From Thiocapsa bogorovii (GTDB taxonomy: Bacteria > Pseudomonadota > Gammaproteobacteria > Chromatiales > Chromatiaceae): 64,000 nt of DNA. Position numbers and translations under genes: made by a program. The notes below the pieces were generated by a model. The model was not told the origin of the DNA, searched no databases, and saw only the letters and a list, made by a program, of their open reading frames with translations. Location: NCBI RefSeq assembly GCF_021228795.1, contig NZ_CP089309.1:3224001-3288000 (forward strand), given 5' to 3'. Below, in pieces: positions 17,956-27,500 of the stretch (positions are counted from its first letter, which is position 1; each line of letters begins with the position of its first letter).

Positions 17956-18732
17956 TCAGGTGCCGAGGGCCGCGAAGCCGACAACCTGGATGCCCTCGCT
18001 GTCCAGCGCCTCGCGCAGCTCCGCGGAGCAGAGCAGCCGCGTCTCTTCGACGCGCGCCTCGACGTAGCTGGAGATCGCCGCGAGTGCCGAATCCTGCGGA
18101 GATCCCGGATGGCAACCCAGCTCGACGATCGATCCGGGGCCGGCCATTCTCAGCGCAAGCCTGAGTCGTCCCATGACCAATGCCGTGGTCAGCGGCCGCA
18201 CGCCGGAGAGCATGAGCAAGTCGGACGGTGTCTTGACCCCGAGTTCTCTTAGACGCCGCGCCTCTCCCGTGCCGCACGCGCGCCCGGGAAGTCCATGGCG
18301 GGCCGCCACCTCGGCAAACGGCGGGATCAGCTCGCGCCGGCAATGCACATGGTGGTGGCTGTCCAGATGGGTCGGCTCGATCCCCCAACTGTGCAAGCGC
18401 GCGATCTGAGCGTCCCACTCCCGAACGACCTCATCCGGATGACAGGCACCGAGTCCGCTTCGATGATCGGGAAATTGCCCGTCGGGCCCCACCAACGACG
18501 GGATCTCGCGCGGATCGAGACAGGGTCGGCCTCCGGTCAGCTGGAGGTGACAACCGATCCGCCCCGCGAGCCTGTCGGCGACCCTGCGCAGCCGACCCTC
18601 GGCCCCGGGGACACAGACCATTGCGGTAGTCGAAGACAGGACGCCGCGGGTCGCGGTCTCCAGGGTCGCCTCGGTGACCAGATCGGTCAGGGCGAGGTCG
18701 TCGGCGTTGATGATGACGCGTGGGCGGATCAT
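17956..18732 (-). CDS. ChbG/HpnK-type (YdjC) carbohydrate deacetylase
   Basis: A 258-residue protein of the YdjC family. It begins PRVIINADDLALT, the metal-binding DD motif, and has IGCHLQLTGGRP and THLDSHHHVHCRRELIPPF, the His-rich metal site, plus VELGCHPGSP near the end. Family members remove N-acetyl groups from amino-sugars (chitobiose, or hopanoid-linked glucosamine for HpnK). The ATG (18730-18732) overlaps the stop of the glycosyltransferase gene in an ATGA arrangement. A GlcNAc transfer followed by deacetylation on the lipid is therefore a sensible guess, as in hopanoid glycosides. The metal ligands appear complete. Confidence 0.82.
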   Translation of the reverse strand: MIRPRVIINADDLALTDLVTEATLETATRGVLSSTTAMVCVPGAEGRLRRVADRLAGRIGCHLQLTGGRPCLDPREIPSLVGPDGQFPDHRSGLGACHPDEVVREWDAQIARLHSWGIEPTHLDSHHHVHCRRELIPPFAEVAARHGLPGRACGTGEARRLRELGVKTPSDLLMLSGVRPLTTALVMGRLRLALRMAGPGSIVELGCHPGSPQDSALAAISSYVEARVEETRLLCSAELREALDSEGIQVVGFAALGT

Positions 18733-19853
18733 AGCGTAATTCGTCTCTTTGCAAGGGAGGCAAGCACGTGGGCCGCCCGTTCGGCACCGTCGCAATCCAG
18801 TGATTCGGCACGGCCCGTAGGGCGAACGCCCAGACCCTCATCGATCCGGGCTGCGAGGGACGCCGCACCCGCCTGCTCGTCGAAGGTCCACACGCCCTCG
18901 AGGCGTCCGAGCGCGGCGGCACGGTCGATCTGGTCGCTGCCGGTTCCCGCATAGGGGCAGAAGACGATCGGCAAGCTGATTCTCAGCAGCGCGTACGCGG
19001 TGTTGTAACCGCAGCGCGAGACCACGAGGGACGCTCCGTCCAGCGCTTGCCGCAAGGGTGACCGGGTCAGCACCTGGATCCGGGAGGCGTCGATGCAGGA
19101 TGCCGAGGGGTCGCCCAAAGGCCCCGCGACGATGCGCAAGCGGATCTCGCCGCGATCGAGCCGGGTGCGCAGGGCCGATTCGAGCAAGCGGAAGAGACCG
19201 ACACCGGTGCTTCCACCTCCCGCGAGGCCGACCACTAGGGGCGGCGATCCCGGCGGTGCGGGTACGAACGCGGGCTCCACGACATACCCGACGTCGTGGC
19301 GCTCCTCGGGCAGCAGGTAGCCCTGTCGCTCGAAGGCCTCGGCTGGACGTTCGTGACGCGCATCGACATAGCAGAGTGCGAGGTCGTAGCGACCGATGGC
19401 GCGCCGCACGCCGGGGTTCCGGGGGCCGCGCATCGTGGGCCGGGGTCCGTACGGGACGCCGATGGCGAAGAGCGGCGCGTCTGGATTGCGCGGTGTCGAT
19501 GCGAGCACCGGAGCGAGCTCTCCGCCGAGCCCGAGAAAGAGATGGTCCACGAGCACCGCATGCGGGAGAAAGACCCGAAAGGCCTCCGCGATCCGGTCGG
19601 CGCGCTCGCGCACGCGCGCCGGACCTCCGCGGTCGTCGGCCGCCGGCCAGTCCGGCAGCGTCGCGATGTGCAGATCGGACGGGAGATCGAGACCGTCGAG
19701 CCCTTTCCGGCACGCCAGCAGCATGCAGGCCGCGCCCTGTTGCTCCATCAGGGCCGCCGCGATCAGCAGGCTGCGTTGCACATGGCCTACGCCGAGCTGG
19801 GCATGGGCGTAGAGGAGAATCCGCGGAGTCGAAGGGCTCTGCGTCGGGGTCAC
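18729..19853 (-). CDS. GT1/MurG-like glycosyltransferase
   Basis: A 374-residue GT-B fold protein. The N-terminal YAHAQLGVGHVQRS is the acceptor-side glycine loop; the C-terminal half has VGLAGGGSTGVGLF and SRCGYNTAYALLRISLPIVF followed by GSDQIDRAAAL, matching the UDP-sugar site of GT1/GT28 enzymes. GTG 19853 is taken as the start, since the open frame upstream to 19964 overlaps the ACP gene and is Arg-rich, unlike protein. It lies 52 bp after the ACP gene and is coupled to the deacetylase gene. The likely role is transfer of an (N-acetyl)hexosamine to the lipid product, an inference from context. Confidence 0.75.
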   Translation of the reverse strand: MTPTQSPSTPRILLYAHAQLGVGHVQRSLLIAAALMEQQGAACMLLACRKGLDGLDLPSDLHIATLPDWPAADDRGGPARVRERADRIAEAFRVFLPHAVLVDHLFLGLGGELAPVLASTPRNPDAPLFAIGVPYGPRPTMRGPRNPGVRRAIGRYDLALCYVDARHERPAEAFERQGYLLPEERHDVGYVVEPAFVPAPPGSPPLVVGLAGGGSTGVGLFRLLESALRTRLDRGEIRLRIVAGPLGDPSASCIDASRIQVLTRSPLRQALDGASLVVSRCGYNTAYALLRISLPIVFCPYAGTGSDQIDRAAALGRLEGVWTFDEQAGAASLAARIDEGLGVRPTGRAESLDCDGAERAAHVLASLAKRRITL

Positions 19854-19905
19854 CGCTTTAGGATCCGGCCGCCGTCGATGCGCGTTCGATCGTCGCTCAT
19901 CGGGC

Positions 19906-20217
19906 TTACATCGCCTGTGGGCGCGGTGCGGGGGCGCCCTGATGCGCGAACGCGAACTCGACAAGCTCCCCGACGGTGAGCTCGTCGCGATACTGACCGT
20001 CGGCCATGACCAGGGCCTCGTAGGGCAGACGCAGGCTCAGACGCAGGTCGAGCATGGCGAAGAGCTCCATCGCCTCGACGGAGGTTAGACAAAGGTCGGT
20101 GTTCAGCATGGTGGACGCACCGAGAGGCTCCTCGAGCTCGAGGTCGGTGTCGGCCAGGATGTCCTGGATGCATTGGAGCACTGCGTCTTGAATCTGTGCC
20201 GGTGTCAGGCTGTCCAT
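19906..20217 (-). CDS. stand-alone acyl carrier protein
   Basis: A 103-residue protein with an acidic four-helix ACP pattern. The segment CLTSVEAMELFAML aligns with the DSLxxxE helix of carrier proteins, and the Ser in TSVE is the probable phosphopantetheine site. It is less canonical than the GIDSLKR carriers of the big synthase. The start overlaps the end of the upstream KS/AT/DH gene by 13 bp, so the two are coupled. It may carry a starter, or an intermediate handed between the Pfa-like and modular parts; the sequence does not decide this. Confidence 0.75.
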   Translation of the reverse strand: MDSLTPAQIQDAVLQCIQDILADTDLELEEPLGASTMLNTDLCLTSVEAMELFAMLDLRLSLRLPYEALVMADGQYRDELTVGELVEFAFAHQGAPAPRPQAM

Positions 20218-23200
20218 TCGATCCTCGTTTCACGTGTGGTGGATTGTTGATGCTCGATGTCGTTCGAGGCGTTCCGCTCCAGGTCCACGACCGCCCGGAT
20301 CCGCCCGCCGGTCGTCTGGATCCTGACGGGTGGAAGCCTCCCGCGGAGCCGTTCGACCCAGTCGCCGAAGGGGCGCACGCGGGCGAGATGCCATTGCGTT
20401 TCAGCCTCCTCGGTCAGCTCCACGCAAAGGTCGAGGTGATCGGGCGAGTGACCCTCGTGCTCCCTCAGCCAGACGATGGCGGCCTCTTTGGCCGCGAGAC
20501 GCATCAGCAGATCGGTGCGTTTCGTGTCGCCGCGTGCCGGCAGCCCGTCCTCTGTTTTAGCCCCGGTCTGGTGCTCGGTTTCCACGAGGATCAGACGCGC
20601 GAGTGCCGCGACGAAGATTCCGCCCGCGAGGTCCAGGTCCTTGACGAGTTGATCCGGGCATTCACGCACGAGCCTTCGATCGTTCGTCTCGGATCCGCCG
20701 GTTGTCAACAGCGGTTGACTCTCGCGCCAATAGAGGCGCGAGAGCATCGGTTGAAAGGGGTAATAGACCATGAGGCGCATCCCGTCCACGCGGGCAAAGA
20801 CGGGTCCGTGCGGTCGCGCAAAACTGGCGTCCGCGACCAGCGCATCGCCTTGCTGCCGGACCCGGACCGCGCAGGCGACCCGATCGCCTGATTCGGGGAT
20901 GTCTCCGGTCTGGCGATACCGATCGATCCCGACCGGGAATGCCGTAAACCAGCGGGTTCCGCGCGCGAGGAGCCAGAAGGCCACAGCCTGGCCGACGGCG
21001 TCGAGCAAGGCGGCGGGTGTTGCCGCCTCGCCATGGCGTTGTGGTCCGAAGAGCCGGTCGCGCTGCGGCGCGACCGCCGTCAACTCCAACCCGTCCTCGC
21101 GCAGAGCGATCAGACGATCGAGACAGCGAAACGCCGGTCCGTGAAAGAGCGCCAGGCGGTTGAAGTCGGCCATGCTCCACGCGGTCGCGAGCGGTTCGCC
21201 CCAGGTCTCGACCGGTTCCAACCGGATGCTTTCGGTGCCGAGCACCACCTGTGCGGTTACCGCCTCCCGAACCGCATCGCCGTCCTGCGTCGGCGGGGTA
21301 AAGAGTGCGACGGAGATGCGCTCGAGCCCGTCGGCGTCGCGATGCCGTCGCTGTAGGTGGATGCACAGACGCGATTGCCGCTGCGGAACACTGATCCAGC
21401 GTTTCCCAAGGAGACCGTCCACGCCCGAAAAGGAGAACCGTTCGCCGCGACCCCCGCCCACCAGCTCGCGTGCGGCCTGGGCCATAACCTCGAGGGCCAT
21501 CACCATCGCCATGACGGGTAAGGGCCGTTCGGGCCGCGACTCTTCGCCGGCCGGGACACGACCGAGACGGTGATGGTCCAGATGGGTATCCCGATCCGGC
21601 TCCAACAGCAGGCCGAGCTCGATCGCGTCGGCGACCTTACGGGCAGGGCCGTCGAAGAGCCCGTCGGAAGTTGCTCGCCATGTGCGCTCCGGTAGCGCGA
21701 CCTGCGGCGGTCGCCGGGCTCGGGCGGCGGCGATTAACCCGAGCGCAACCCGTTCCTGAGTCTCGATGAACTGCCGCGTGAGCGCCAGCTGCCGATGCAT
21801 GAGGGCGATACGCTCTGGGGTGAGCCCCTGCGGGGGCCCGTGTGCGAATCCGCTCGCGTTTCCGGGTGAATCCGGTGCTCGAGTGTCCTCGGCGGGATCC
21901 TGCTCGCCCCACGCCTCGGGTGGACTTGCCTGCGCCCATTCGGTGAGGTTCCGCTCGTCGGCGTCGGGCTCGGGAACGATCCCCCAATCCATCCGGTGCG
22001 CGGGGCCCGGCCGCAACCGGCTCAGGTCGATGCGCACGCCCGCCACGAACAAGGTGGCGAGGGCATCCAGTACGATCCGGGCGCCGTCTCCGCCTTCCCG
22101 ATCGAGGCCGACCAAGGTGGCCGGCCGACGCCGCAGCACATCCTTGGTGTAGCCGACCAGTTGGCTGCGCCCGCCGATCTCCACGAAGGTCCGAAGCCCT
22201 CGCGCGTAAAGCGACTCGATCGCTTCGCGAAACCGCACGGTCCCCGTCAGGGCCTGCTTGACGACTGCCGGGAAGCGCTGCGGATCGGACGGGTAGGGCG
22301 CGTTTGCGGCACAACTCCAGATCCGTGTTTCCGGCTTGCGATAACCCAGCTGGGCCAGCAGGCGTTCCAAGGGCTCGAGCTCGTCGCGATAGAGCGGGGT
22401 GTGGAACGGCCGGTCGAACGGCAGGTGCAGGCAGATATTGGCGTCCTCGTCGAGTGCGGCGATGACCGCATCGATCTCGGGCGCGAGACCGAACAGAACC
22501 ACGTGTTTCGGCGAGGCGTCGATCGCGAGAAAGACACGACCGGTATAGCACTCCAGCAGCTCGGCGAGACGCTTTCGACCCTGATCGACGAGGTGAACGG
22601 CCACCATGCGTCCGGTTCGAATCAGACCGTCGGAGCGTCGGCTCCTGCCCGAGGCCGCGGTATCCCAGATCAGCCGTTCCCTGGACATCCCGGGCGGCGG
22701 TTGCATGGCGCCGGCGAGCAGCAGGGCGGCCATCTCGCCGTTGCTGAAGCCGAGCAAGGTGTCGGGCTCGACTCCGGCTCGGGCGAGGAGTCCCGCCGAT
22801 GCCATGACGGCCATGGATCCGACGGCGCCGCTCCAATCGAAATCGTTCCAGGCGGCAGAAGCGGGACTGTCTTGTCGATAGAGACGGGCGCAAAGATCCC
22901 CGGCCGGACCGGGCCACGCGGTTGCGAAGTCGTCCAAGGTGTCCATCACGGGCGGGAAGCTCAGGGCTTGACCGCGCAGGATGCCCGGATAGGCCGAGCC
23001 GATCCCGGGCGCCATGAAGGCGACGGAGGGCGGCCCCTGCATCCCTGCCTGTGTGGGGTCCGGGAGCGAGAGATGGACGCCGATGCGCTTTGCACGCATC
23101 GGGCTGCCGACGCCGTCGAGGAGGTCGGCCGCGACCCGCAGTCGGTCCGCGAGCTCCTGCCGGTCGGCTGCGACGAATCCCAGGCGGGCAGCCCCCTCGG

Positions 23201-24218
23201 CGCAATAAACGGATTCGGCGAGCGCGGTCATCGAGAAGATCGAGGGGGCTGCCATGAGCCGTTCGGCGAGATTCGCGATCTCGGCACGCAGGGCGGGGGC
23301 CGATCCCGCGGCGATCAGGAACGGCTCGGCCGGCCAGGCGGTGACCGATGCCTGTAGCAGCACGCCGGTCTCGTCCGCCGCCCTCACTCGGACAATCTGC
23401 TCCGAGCCATCGGTGCGCAGCACAATATCGGCACGGCGCGGACCCGAATCGAATCCGTGGACCCAGGGCGTTGCACCGGTCGATCTCGTCCCCGACTGGG
23501 GCGGCCCGTAGGGCGGGATGATGCGCTCGCGCAAGGCGAGGGCGGCGACCGCCAGCGGCAGCACACTGGTGAAGGTCTGCGACAGGTGGAGCCCGTACTC
23601 GGGAGACCACCACCAAGGTGCGGGGCGTTCTCCCGCCGAATACGAGCCGAGCTCGGTTTTTGCCGGCGGGCTCTCCGACCCCAGTCGCAGGACGGCCGGC
23701 TGAACCGCGCCCCGGTCGATCACCGCGAAGACCGGGGTGCTCGTGGACACCGCGGCGGATAGCGGCATAAGCCCGACGACGGCGCCGCGGTCGAGCTCGC
23801 ACGCGGCGATCATGACCTGGGAAAAGCCCTCGCGCATGAGCTCGCCTGCACGATCGAGCGCCCGCGCGCAGGCCTCGGAGCCGCCGCCCTGCGACCAGAC
23901 GCGGAGATCGACCGACGTGGACGAGGTGAGCGTCGCCTCCAGGTCGCGACGGCGTACCGGTGCACCCGGAGCGGAGCTGTCGCAGATGACGATCGCAAGG
24001 CTTCCGGGCATCTCGGGCGTGGCGAGGCCGCGCAGGACGGATGAGAGAAACCTGACTTGATCGAGCGTCGCCGTCGTGGATTCCAGCGGGCGCCCGGCCA
24101 AAAGCCCGTTCCAAACCGCCGAGACGTCGGCTAAACGGCCGACCTGAAGGCTCAGGTCGGTGATCGCGATCGGCCGGCGGTCGTGCCCGGAATCGGTCTG
24201 GTGACTGCGCTCGGACAT
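20205..24218 (-). CDS. PfaB/PfaC-like protein: degenerate KS, AT, DH, possible PPTase remnant
   Basis: A 1337-residue protein, first gene of the leftward operon. Residues 1-270 keep a ketosynthase outline (ALALRERIIPPYG matches the KS helix after the active-site His), but no DxACxSx cysteine or HGTGT is found, so this is a chain-length-factor-like pseudo-KS. An acyltransferase at about 395-720 has the nucleophile motif GFSNGE and a RPFHTPLY His. A double-hotdog dehydratase at about 850-1170 has DHHRLGRVP (His near 880) and LLDAVGQA (Asp near 1072), both apparently intact. The tail holds LAAKEAAIVWL, recalling the KEA helix of phosphopantetheinyl transferases fused to enediyne synthases, but the Asp/Glu metal motif is not obvious. 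It likely works in trans with the product of 7713-15209. Confidence 0.78.
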   Translation of the reverse strand: MSERSHQTDSGHDRRPIAITDLSLQVGRLADVSAVWNGLLAGRPLESTTATLDQVRFLSSVLRGLATPEMPGSLAIVICDSSAPGAPVRRRDLEATLTSSTSVDLRVWSQGGGSEACARALDRAGELMREGFSQVMIAACELDRGAVVGLMPLSAAVSTSTPVFAVIDRGAVQPAVLRLGSESPPAKTELGSYSAGERPAPWWWSPEYGLHLSQTFTSVLPLAVAALALRERIIPPYGPPQSGTRSTGATPWVHGFDSGPRRADIVLRTDGSEQIVRVRAADETGVLLQASVTAWPAEPFLIAAGSAPALRAEIANLAERLMAAPSIFSMTALAESVYCAEGAARLGFVAADRQELADRLRVAADLLDGVGSPMRAKRIGVHLSLPDPTQAGMQGPPSVAFMAPGIGSAYPGILRGQALSFPPVMDTLDDFATAWPGPAGDLCARLYRQDSPASAAWNDFDWSGAVGSMAVMASAGLLARAGVEPDTLLGFSNGEMAALLLAGAMQPPPGMSRERLIWDTAASGRSRRSDGLIRTGRMVAVHLVDQGRKRLAELLECYTGRVFLAIDASPKHVVLFGLAPEIDAVIAALDEDANICLHLPFDRPFHTPLYRDELEPLERLLAQLGYRKPETRIWSCAANAPYPSDPQRFPAVVKQALTGTVRFREAIESLYARGLRTFVEIGGRSQLVGYTKDVLRRRPATLVGLDREGGDGARIVLDALATLFVAGVRIDLSRLRPGPAHRMDWGIVPEPDADERNLTEWAQASPPEAWGEQDPAEDTRAPDSPGNASGFAHGPPQGLTPERIALMHRQLALTRQFIETQERVALGLIAAARARRPPQVALPERTWRATSDGLFDGPARKVADAIELGLLLEPDRDTHLDHHRLGRVPAGEESRPERPLPVMAMVMALEVMAQAARELVGGGRGERFSFSGVDGLLGKRWISVPQRQSRLCIHLQRRHRDADGLERISVALFTPPTQDGDAVREAVTAQVVLGTESIRLEPVETWGEPLATAWSMADFNRLALFHGPAFRCLDRLIALREDGLELTAVAPQRDRLFGPQRHGEAATPAALLDAVGQAVAFWLLARGTRWFTAFPVGIDRYRQTGDIPESGDRVACAVRVRQQGDALVADASFARPHGPVFARVDGMRLMVYYPFQPMLSRLYWRESQPLLTTGGSETNDRRLVRECPDQLVKDLDLAGGIFVAALARLILVETEHQTGAKTEDGLPARGDTKRTDLLMRLAAKEAAIVWLREHEGHSPDHLDLCVELTEEAETQWHLARVRPFGDWVERLRGRLPPVRIQTTGGRIRAVVDLERNASNDIEHQQSTTRETRIEWTA

Positions 24219-24509
24219 CAGAGTTCCAGGGGCGTGAGCGGCGAGGCTTGTGGTTCGGGACAGGGTCCCGCGGGCGTCGCGATCCCGCTGGGTTCACAAA
24301 AGCGGTGACCTGCTGCGCAGGTTGGAGGCGGCTGGATGTCTTGGCGTGACACGCGCGGCAGTATATTGTTCCCTCCGACCGCCTTCAAATCGAAATACCG
24401 TTGAACGATCCGAGTCGGCTGTCGCATCCGAGTCAGAGCCCGTAGCACCTATGCGTCTGTCGCGGGGCGGCGCATCCACCGAAACCTTCCCATTGGTAGC
24501 CATCTCCCT
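24219..24509. promoter_or_regulatory. divergent promoter region between the two polyketide operons
   Basis: These 291 bp separate the divergent starts of the two operons and hold no credible gene. TATATT at 24362-24367 lies in a locally AT-richer patch and could serve as a -10 element; on the minus strand a TTGAA box lies about 16 bases upstream of it. No operator repeat was recognised. Co-regulation of both operons from here is an inference. Confidence 0.45.
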
Positions 24510-27500
24510 GTGAAGAGCGCACAAGACCGCGCGGCCGATGTGGGTCATCCGCCCGTCGGCACTCGAACGTCCCGGCTCCATCTGCTCTGCGCGCCCGCTC
24601 GGGCCGATCTGTGCCGTGCGCTGCGCGGGGCTCTGGAGCACGGGGCCGATACGTTCGAGCCTCCGGCGTCCGGCGCTCCCCCCGAGAGCCACCGACTGGC
24701 CATCGTCACTACGGACACGGCCGACTTTGCCGGTGCCGTTGCCCGTGCACTCGATGCGCTCGAAACGCGCTCGAGTGCGCGCTTCAATCTGGGAAACCGA
24801 ATCTACTATCGCGACGCGACCGGGTACGAGGAGCCGGGCCGCGTTGCGGTGCTGTTTCCGGGCTTCGGTCATCGCGATACCGGGCTTGCACGGCAGCTGG
24901 GCGGCCTCTCGCCTGCGGTCGACGCCTGGAACGCCGCCGTCGCGGGGCCTCGTCCGTTAGGGCTCGTATCCGGGGAGTCGGGTTCGGAGCTTGCGGGCAT
25001 GCTCGACGACGTGTTGATGGCCGATCTGGCCATGTGGGTCTTGATGAGGGATCTCGGCCTAAGCAGCGATCTGCTGGTCGGTCATAGCTTCGGCGAGCAC
25101 GTCGCCCTGGTGGCGTCTGGGATGGTGCCGAGCCTGGCCGATTTGAGCCCGCTCTTCGCGTCGGTCGCGAACCTCGACGCCGCCGGTGATCCGCTCGGGA
25201 TGCTGGCGATCACGGAGGCCGCCGTCGATCTCATCGCACCCGAGCTGGAGCGCGACCCGCCGTCGGTGTTCATGGCGCTGGACAATTGTCGACAGCAAAA
25301 GGTCTTCTGGGGTCCGTCCGCGGTGCTGGGGCGGGTCGAAGCGCGGGTCAAGGCGCAAGGCCTGCTGGCGTACCGTCTGACGGGTTTGGCGTGTCCGGTG
25401 CACACGCCGGCCTTCCCGGTTTCCGGGGAGCTGCTGCGCCGAGGTTATGCGGCACTCGCACTCTCGCCGCCGCGGATCTCGGTTTGGAGTTGCAGCCGGC
25501 TGCGTCCTCTGCCCGAAGAACGCGCAGCGGCCATCGAGGTGCTTGCCGCGCAATGGCATGAGCCGGTGCGGTTCCGCGAAAGCATCCTTGCGCTCTTCGA
25601 CGCCGGTTTCCGGACCTTCGTCGAGGTCGGCCCCGGCGAGCGGCTCTCCGGGTTCGTGCGCGAGACCCTTCGCGGCAAGGGCGTGTTGGCGGTGCCGACG
25701 CATCGCGAGGGTCACCCGCCCCTGCAAACGATTCAAGTCGCCTTGGCTCAGCTTTATCTCCTCGGCCAGACGATCGACCCGGATCGCCTGAGCCCGCAGC
25801 CGAGCGTGTCCGAGGAGCGATTCGACGGTGGCGGGATCGCGTCGAGCAGTCCGCCGGAGACGCCCGGCGATACCGGGCTGCGACCGGCTGTGCAGCAACC
25901 CGCCTCGACGGATCGACACCGGTTCCGCGATCTCGTTGGGATGATTCAGGGCGAGGTCGCGGGATTGTTGGATCTCGCGGACCCCGAGTCGCTCGACTCC
26001 GACACCGGGTTTTTCGATCTCGGGCTCGGCTCCCTGGGTTGCGTAGAGCTCAGCGAGCGTCTCGGGCGGTTGCTCGGGAGACCTCTGCCGCAAACACTCG
26101 CATTCGATTACCCGGACATCGCTCGGCTGGCGCGGGCCTTGGCGAGCGCCCCGGGGACGTCTCCCGAGTGCGCCGACAGCGACCCGGGGCGCGCAACTTC
26201 AGCGCCCGAACCCGCGTCCGGGAACGAGCCGATTGCGATCGTCGGGATCGGTTGCCGCTTTCCGGGCGGGGTCGATTCGCCCGATGCATTCTGGCAACTG
26301 CTCCGAGAGGGCCGTGATGCGATCTCCGAGGTCCCGCCCGCGCGTTGGGATCCGAGGGCCTACGAGGCTTGGATCGATGCCGACCAGCGTGAAGCCGCCC
26401 GAAACGGCGGGTTTCTTGCCGACGCCTTGGGCTTCGATGCCGATTTCTTCGGTATCTCGCCCCGTGAAGCCAAGACACTGGATCCGCAGCAGCGCATGCT
26501 TTTGGAGGTCAGCTGGGAATCGCTCGAAGACGCCTGCATCGATCCCAAAGGTCTCGGGGGTTCCCGCAGCGGCGTCTTCATCGGCATCAGCAGTGCCGAT
26601 TATGTTCAGCGGCTCTCGCCCGCGCAGCGTCTGGAGGTCGGAGGCTATCTCGCCACGGGCAATGCGGCCAGCACGGCAGCCGGGCGAATCGCGTTTGCAT
26701 TGGGCCTGAACGGCCCGGCGATGGCGGTCGATACGGCCTGCTCGTCGTCACTCGTCGCGGTTCATCTGGCCTGCGATAGCCTAAGACGCGGCGAGAGCGA
26801 TTTGGCGTTGGCCGGGGGTGTCAATCTGATGCTGAATCCGGAGACGACCGTCTTTTTGGCCAACGCGCATGCCCTCTCGAAGGGCGGGCGATGCAAGACC
26901 TTCGATGCGAGCGCCGACGGCTATGTGCGCGCCGAGGGCTGCGGCGTCGTGGTGCTGAAGCGACTCTCGGATGCGCTGGCTGCAGGGGATGCGGTCGTCG
27001 CCGTCGTCTTGGGTTCGGCCGTCAATCACGACGGCCGCACCTCCGGCTTGACGGTCCCGAGCGGTCCCGCCCAGAGCGCCTTGATCCGCGACTGTCTGCG
27101 TACGGCGGGGATCGTGCCATCCGATGTCGGCTACCTCGAGGCCCACGGAACCGGGACCCCCTTGGGTGATCCGATCGAGCTGCAGGCCCTTGGGGAGGTC
27201 TTTCGCTCGGCGCGGGCGGCGCCCCTGAGACTCGGATCGGTGAAGACCAATATCGGCCACCTCGAGGCGGCGGCCGGGATCGCCGGGCTGATCAAGGCCG
27301 CGCTGCAACTGCGCCGCCGTCGGCTGGTGCCGAGCCTGCATTTCCGGACACCCAACCCGCGCAGCGACTGGGCGTCGCTGCCGTTCGAGGTCAACCGGGA
27401 CGATCGGGATTGGGACTCTGCTGGGCGGCGGATCGCCGGGGTCAGCTCCTTCGGCATCAGCGGAACCAACGCCCATGTGATCCTTGCCGAGGCGCAGTCA

